This document shows positions 5,463-9,536 of a stretch of 9,536 nucleotides of DNA, in pieces. Made by a program: the position numbers and the translations under genes. The notes beneath the pieces are model-generated. The model saw only the letters and a program-made list of their open reading frames with translations, was not told where the DNA came from and ran no database searches. Source of the stretch: Phycisphaerae bacterium (GTDB taxonomy: Bacteria > Planctomycetota > Phycisphaerae > Sedimentisphaerales > Anaerobacaceae); the NCBI GenBank assembly GCA_030667885.1, contig DAOUVA010000133.1, forward strand, positions 1-9,536, given 5' to 3'. The stretch's first letter is position 1; each line of letters opens with the position of its first letter.

Positions 5463-7127
5463 TCAATAAGTTGCAGTTGCAGGTGAATGCGTTCTGTTGT
5501 GACATTCCAAATAACATCGCCCATGATATGTACCCGTGTCCTGAAACTCCAGTCGTCCCGTTGCAGTGTGGGTTCGCACAATAGAAGTGTCGAAATTTAT
5601 TAGATGCGTATTATTTGTGCTTGTTCCCTGCACGGCACTTATTCCGTGAGGATCATGGCATGCCGAGCATGTAATTTGTTTATCCAGATGTTCTTTATGT
5701 TTTGGGAAGCTTTCATTATTAAGAATACTGTTTCGACTATGACATTTGTAGCAAAGCTGATATGAATACTCACTTTCGGAAGTATAATCGGTCGTGTCAT
5801 AATTAAGGGCAAGCAGCGGCGGATAATCCGAACCGTGAGGGCCTTTTACACTGGAGCCGTCGCTGGAGCTATGACAGTCAGTACAATATATCATGCTGAC
5901 GACAGTCATAGGCAGCTTGAGGCTCGGAACATTTTTATTTAAGCCCGGTGAAATAACCGGGTGATAAGAAGGCCCCGAGGGATCAAACTCCAGCCTTGTA
6001 TTCGTCTGAGTTATATTTCGGGTAATTCGAGATTCGACACGTCCGGGATTGTCTGCGTGACACTTGAAGCACACCTCATATTCGTACTGAACCCATTGTG
6101 TCGAACCTCCGGAGGCAGTTACACCGGAAATCCCCCGCATTACACCCGGGACCACAGGGGCCTGTGCAAGTGTATTTTTGGTTGCGTGCGGATTGTGGCA
6201 ATCAACACATTCTACATGCTTTCCCACTGCCATCGGCGATTCCTCCTGATCGTGGATGCCATGATAACGAACCACATCATGCCGGGAAAATTTGGAAAGC
6301 TGGGCCTTCAGATTGGTTTTTGCCACGGAGCCATCATGACAATTCAGGCAGTTTTCTTCCGACCTGGCAAAATGGAGCAGACGTTCGTGCCCTCCAACCG
6401 AATGTGGTTGGTGACAAGATAAACAGCCGTTTTCCTCAACTGTGGCATATTCACTGCCCTGCAGATATGAATCATTTGCGACAGAAGCCAAAGCAGTTGA
6501 ACTCTCATGAGCTGAAAGCAACCATCCGGATAAATCATGGCAGGACACGCACATTCTTGAGCGGTTATTAGGCATAACCATGAAGTTACCGTATCGATTA
6601 TCATGGGGATCATGGCAAGTGGTACATTGTAATTCACCCAATCCATCGAGCTTCAGCTGTTCGGGCAAGGTCGATGGAGGGCGTATCTGTACGTCCTCGG
6701 CGGACAGTGCTTCAGAGTAAACGAAACTGATTGGGTGGTCGTCAGACAAATCGGTTCCGAGGTTTGAAGCGCCCGGATTAATATAAGTACCGCCGGAGAT
6801 GTCGCTGTTTACGGATTCGGCCAAAGCCACTGTACTGTCATGGCAACTAAGGCATAGTTTACTGGAACCGGTTGGCTGACCAACTTTGGCCTCCAATGAC
6901 GAGCTTTGGTAAATTTTATAAACAGCGGTGGAAAGCTTATGACTCCAGAGCGGGGTTCCGGACAGGGCTCCGTGCGGGGTGTGACAGAAACTACAGGAAG
7001 TTTTTCCTCCCGCCACTGCGGTCAAGTCGTGCGGCGAGCCATCAATCTGGTTTTGAGCTATGACAATAGAGCTGCTTACGGCGATAATGACCAGTAGTTG
7101 TTTTAATTCAATCCATCTGATTTTCAT
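5463..7127 (-). CDS. secreted dodecahaem c-type cytochrome with doubled-CXXCH motifs
   Basis: A 554-residue exported cytochrome with eleven CXXCH sites (first Cys at 45, 92, 168, 193, 235, 260, 307, 353, 415, 459 and 487) and a twelfth, CX3CH, site CYLECH (538-543). The signal peptide ends near VIA (24) and there is no lipobox, so it is a soluble periplasmic or surface protein. Several sites have the CHxPH form (CHTPH, CHDPH, CHQPH, CHNPH, CHDPH) typical of doubled-CXXCH and cytochrome c3-like domains, where the second His ligates a neighbouring haem. The role is a multiheme wire, most likely carrying electrons between the periplasm and the barrel or surface. The ATG lies 8 nt after the NHL lipoprotein stop with only a weak SD, implying translational coupling. 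It is the last gene of the operon, followed by the terminator at 5390-5421. No terminal-reductase signature is visible. Confidence 0.95.
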   Translation of the reverse strand: MKIRWIELKQLLVIIAVSSSIVIAQNQIDGSPHDLTAVAGGKTSCSFCHTPHGALSGTPLWSHKLSTAVYKIYQSSSLEAKVGQPTGSSKLCLSCHDSTVALAESVNSDISGGTYINPGASNLGTDLSDDHPISFVYSEALSAEDVQIRPPSTLPEQLKLDGLGELQCTTCHDPHDNRYGNFMVMPNNRSRMCVSCHDLSGWLLSAHESSTALASVANDSYLQGSEYATVEENGCLSCHQPHSVGGHERLLHFARSEENCLNCHDGSVAKTNLKAQLSKFSRHDVVRYHGIHDQEESPMAVGKHVECVDCHNPHATKNTLAQAPVVPGVMRGISGVTASGGSTQWVQYEYEVCFKCHADNPGRVESRITRNITQTNTRLEFDPSGPSYHPVISPGLNKNVPSLKLPMTVVSMIYCTDCHSSSDGSSVKGPHGSDYPPLLALNYDTTDYTSESEYSYQLCYKCHSRNSILNNESFPKHKEHLDKQITCSACHDPHGISAVQGTSTNNTHLINFDTSIVRTHTATGRLEFQDTGTYHGRCYLECHNRTHSPATATY

Positions 7128-7135
7128 TTTTCGAC

Positions 7136-8194
7136 CTATTCCATTAATTCGAATATCTGAATTCTTTTATTGAATGTGTCGGCAACATAAATTCTATTGC
7201 GTCTATCTACGAAGATACCGGCTGGCAGCCAGAACTGGCCGGCTTGTTGTCCTTCCTGGCCAAAAGCCATTAGTATCCGCCCCTCCTGGTTAAATATCTG
7301 AACGTTTTCAAACTGACGGTCAGTAACATAGATGTTGCCAAAGCCGTCCGTTGCAACCCCGCAGGGATGAGCAAAATTACCGGGGTGGTCACCGTGCTCG
7401 CCAAACATATTCAAGAACTGTCCCTCGCTTGAAAATACCTGTATGCGATAGTTCAGCGTATCACTGACATACAGTTTGCCGCTTTTATCAACCCAAAGAT
7501 GGGTGGGAAAATTAAACCGTCCGGGCTCAATTCCGCGCGAACCAATCGTCCTGATATAATCACCACTCTTATTGAAGACATTAACGACATGGCCTCCTGT
7601 ATCTGAGACATACAACTCGTCCTGCTCGGAATAGTATGCTATACCGCTTGGCCTGACCAGCCTATCCGAACCAAAACTGCCCCGAAACTTCCCCTTTCCG
7701 TCAAAAACACAAACCTCTCGCAGTGCGCTATCGACAACATAAACCCAATCATCGACTATTGTCAAACCGACGGGCTTCGTCAATTTCTTTTGTTCGGAAA
7801 TATCTGCGAATTGTTTATAAGCCCGTGTATTCAGATCAAAGATATGTACTACACCGCCTGTAGTATCAGCTACGAATAACCTATCATGCTGGTCAACAGC
7901 AACGGCATAAGGGGCAACAAGAACACCTATTTTCTCTTTGCCGAAGAGCAGCTCGCCCAATCCCTGCGTCCACGAGACTTGTTTGTCAAGATCCGCCTCG
8001 GTCGATATTGTCCCGATATATCTGACACGCGGCTTGTCCGGCAATTGTGGCCAGACAAGCAGCACGTCAGGCGATGTGAGTAATTGGCCATTATTGCCGG
8101 CACATCCACTACCAAACAGTATCAGCAAAAGGACCAAAAGGTATAATTTCACAGAGATGATGTATTTTTCAATAATATTATATTCTACAACCAT
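7136..8194 (-). CDS. six-bladed NHL-repeat beta-propeller lipoprotein
   Basis: The protein has a hydrophobic signal ending FGSGC (lipidated Cys about residue 31), a linker with WPQLPDKPRVRYIGTI, and six NHL repeats over the last 260 residues, for example PYAVAVDQHDRLFVADTTGG, HLWVDKSGKLYVSDTLNYR and AGIFVDRRNRIYVADTFNKR. NHL propellers are binding scaffolds; lipoprotein forms are known beside multiheme cytochrome and porin genes, where they probably brace the complex. No enzymatic motif is visible. Start: ATG 8194 is preferred because AAGGGA lies 9 nt upstream; the ATG at 8203 directly abuts that SD. A GTG (V18 of the longer form, 8152) would give a more standard signal peptide but has no SD. 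It lies between the barrel gene (stop 8217) and the dodecahaem cytochrome, both within about 20 nt, so the three genes are almost certainly co-transcribed. Confidence 0.92.
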   Translation of the reverse strand: MVVEYNIIEKYIISVKLYLLVLLLILFGSGCAGNNGQLLTSPDVLLVWPQLPDKPRVRYIGTISTEADLDKQVSWTQGLGELLFGKEKIGVLVAPYAVAVDQHDRLFVADTTGGVVHIFDLNTRAYKQFADISEQKKLTKPVGLTIVDDWVYVVDSALREVCVFDGKGKFRGSFGSDRLVRPSGIAYYSEQDELYVSDTGGHVVNVFNKSGDYIRTIGSRGIEPGRFNFPTHLWVDKSGKLYVSDTLNYRIQVFSSEGQFLNMFGEHGDHPGNFAHPCGVATDGFGNIYVTDRQFENVQIFNQEGRILMAFGQEGQQAGQFWLPAGIFVDRRNRIYVADTFNKRIQIFELME

Positions 8195-8216
8195 ATCGTA
8201 CATTCCCTTGCACTAA

Positions 8217-9536
8217 TCAGAAGAAACGTTTGAGTCGAAAATACAGAAAATCACCATCGATTTTATCATTCCTGCGGTCGAGTGAGTTCACCTCGATACC
8301 GGCGGAAATGTTCAACTGTCGGAAGTTGTATTGAACTTCAGAATTGAACTGAAAACCTCTCGTGGAGCCGAACCTCGTATCGTCCTCATCACGATAATCG
8401 GCGCGGGCAGAAATACTATACTCGTCACTCAACCTGCTGAATATCTCCGCACCGCTCTTGAATAACACAACATCCCGATTATCAGGTTCATCGAAATCCA
8501 GCCAGTGATTTGAGACTCTCAGACTCGCCCTGGTATCTTTGTTCACCGGCCAGCTATATCTGCCCTGTACCATTTTGCTCGTCGAAGGAATCTGAGTTGA
8601 GTCTTCGTCGCTGTATTCAGCCTGCAAATATAAACCTTTGTTTACATAATCGGTGCCTACTGTATTGACCGTGAACTCATCCGGCGAAATTTCCGTGATG
8701 GACGAGCTGACATCTTCATCCTGCCGCCGATGGGCATAGTATAAAGAAATACCGTTATTGAAACGCTCCTTGATAGTAAAGTTGTGACGAGTCGTGTCCT
8801 CTTCTCTTTCCGGCTCGATGAAAAAATTATAATCTACATAAATCTCTTGGCCATTGCTAATGCTGGGAACAGGAGAGCCCAAAATGATATTTAGCTGCAC
8901 TCGACCGTTTATTTCCGTAACAGTGTAATCATTCAGGTCATATGTAATCAATCCGGTGTTGTCCGTTACCACAATGCTTGACGTATCGATGTTTACCCTG
9001 TCCAGAGTTATCGGTAACGGGTCGGTAAAAATATGCGATTCGTCTATCACAACCCCTGTCCCCGCGCCGCCTGATTGTTTGCTTTGGGTAAGACTTGCAG
9101 TATAAGTGCTGAACAATGTGCCCCAGGGATTGTTCTTCCAGTAATTAACAGAAACTGCACCACCATTTTGTTTAATGTCCCCCTGAGTATCAAGCTCGGT
9201 CTTTGACGTAAAGATATTGGCTGTTGTTACGACATTGTCATACAGCTTGTACTCAAAGCCGGCCTTACCGCGAGTTTCCTGGTTCTTGAATGTCTCTCTT
9301 TCTAATTCAGAAAATCTGATGTCGTAATTAGTCTGGAAACGGCCGGTGTGCTGGAGTCTTAAACGCTCTTCCCACTGCCAGTTCTTGTAATCGAACGAAC
9401 CGGTTTGATCGGCATAGTTAAAAAGAGAGTCAAGCCTGTTTTCCTCGTCACTGCCAAAGCTCAAATCGTGCAATAAAGAGTATCTGTCAGTGTCCGTATT
9501 CTGCGAGACACCGAGGCTTCGCTGTGAGACCTCAGT
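8217..9536 (-). CDS. outer-membrane beta-barrel protein, porin-like partner of the cytochrome cluster (5' end outside window)
   Basis: The frame is open to the right edge, so the gene starts outside; the in-frame TTG at 9473 is internal. The visible 439 residues show many amphipathic strands of alternating polar and hydrophobic residues (for example GKAGFEYKLYDNVVTTANIF, YSISARADYRDEDD, FNSEVQYNFRQLNISAGIEV), acidic loops, no long hydrophobic helix and a C-terminus YFRLKRFF ending in Phe, the outer-membrane insertion signal. About 80 residues (8820-9060) look like a separate beta domain inserted between strands, including YTVTEINGRVQLNII and NGQEIYVDYNFF. As first visible gene of the operon with an NHL lipoprotein and a 12-haem cytochrome, it fits the barrel of a porin-cytochrome conduit. 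Sequence does not identify a known porin family; it could instead be a barrel with another transport or assembly role. Confidence 0.8.
   Translation of the reverse strand, partial: TEVSQRSLGVSQNTDTDRYSLLHDLSFGSDEENRLDSLFNYADQTGSFDYKNWQWEERLRLQHTGRFQTNYDIRFSELERETFKNQETRGKAGFEYKLYDNVVTTANIFTSKTELDTQGDIKQNGGAVSVNYWKNNPWGTLFSTYTASLTQSKQSGGAGTGVVIDESHIFTDPLPITLDRVNIDTSSIVVTDNTGLITYDLNDYTVTEINGRVQLNIILGSPVPSISNGQEIYVDYNFFIEPEREEDTTRHNFTIKERFNNGISLYYAHRRQDEDVSSSITEISPDEFTVNTVGTDYVNKGLYLQAEYSDEDSTQIPSTSKMVQGRYSWPVNKDTRASLRVSNHWLDFDEPDNRDVVLFKSGAEIFSRLSDEYSISARADYRDEDDTRFGSTRGFQFNSEVQYNFRQLNISAGIEVNSLDRRNDKIDGDFLYFRLKRFF

Noticed and set aside
5961..6571. Overlapping plus-strand open frames antisense to the dodecahaem cytochrome
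   Set aside because: Two overlapping frames with no motifs, lying opposite regularly spaced CXXCH codons; shadows of the real gene.

Overview
The window looks like chromosomal DNA of a Gram-negative-type (two-membrane) anaerobic or facultative bacterium with many multiheme cytochromes. The clues are Sec signals and lipoboxes, an outer-membrane beta-barrel ending in Phe, and c-type cytochromes with 6 and 12 haems. The mix of a SUMF1-domain lipoprotein, a TPR lipoprotein, an alpha/alpha-barrel-like orphan protein and a cytochrome/NHL/barrel cluster at moderate GC suggests Planctomycetota (Phycisphaerae-like) or a related environmental phylum. That placement is an impression from protein style, not a search result.

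Left part (1-2920): the 3' end of a gene entering from the left edge encodes an alpha-helical, possibly six-hairpin-like protein. It is followed by a possible 39-codon micro-ORF and a strong intrinsic terminator. On the minus strand lies a cold-shock-domain gene. Its start is best placed at a GTG behind a clear Shine-Dalgarno (SD) site, and its roughly 105-nt leader runs from a TTGACA/TATAAA promoter and could fold into an H-type pseudoknot. Next, also on the minus strand, is a lipoprotein with eight TPR repeats behind an extended -10 promoter.

Middle (2921-5460): a plus-strand SUMF1/FGE-domain lipoprotein lacks the catalytic cysteine pair of true formylglycine-generating enzymes. A roughly 450-bp intergenic region follows. 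It carries two matching TTCTC-N6-GAGAA palindromes 32 bp apart and, about 150 bp downstream, a -24/-12 (sigma-54-like) promoter candidate. This arrangement resembles an enhancer-activated promoter and leads into a secreted hexahaem cytochrome. A symmetrical terminator separates that gene from the convergent cluster.

Right part (5463-9536, minus strand): a tight three-gene operon, in transcription order: an outer-membrane beta-barrel (5' end beyond the right edge), a six-bladed NHL propeller lipoprotein, and a 12-haem secreted cytochrome whose last haem site is CX3CH. Spacings are about 10-20 nt. Barrel plus multiheme cytochrome is the composition of porin-cytochrome conduits that move electrons across the outer membrane. 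The most interesting reading of the window is a candidate extracellular electron transfer locus with an NHL lipoprotein as third component and a separately regulated hexahaem cytochrome as a possible electron-transfer partner. That function is inferred from composition and order only.
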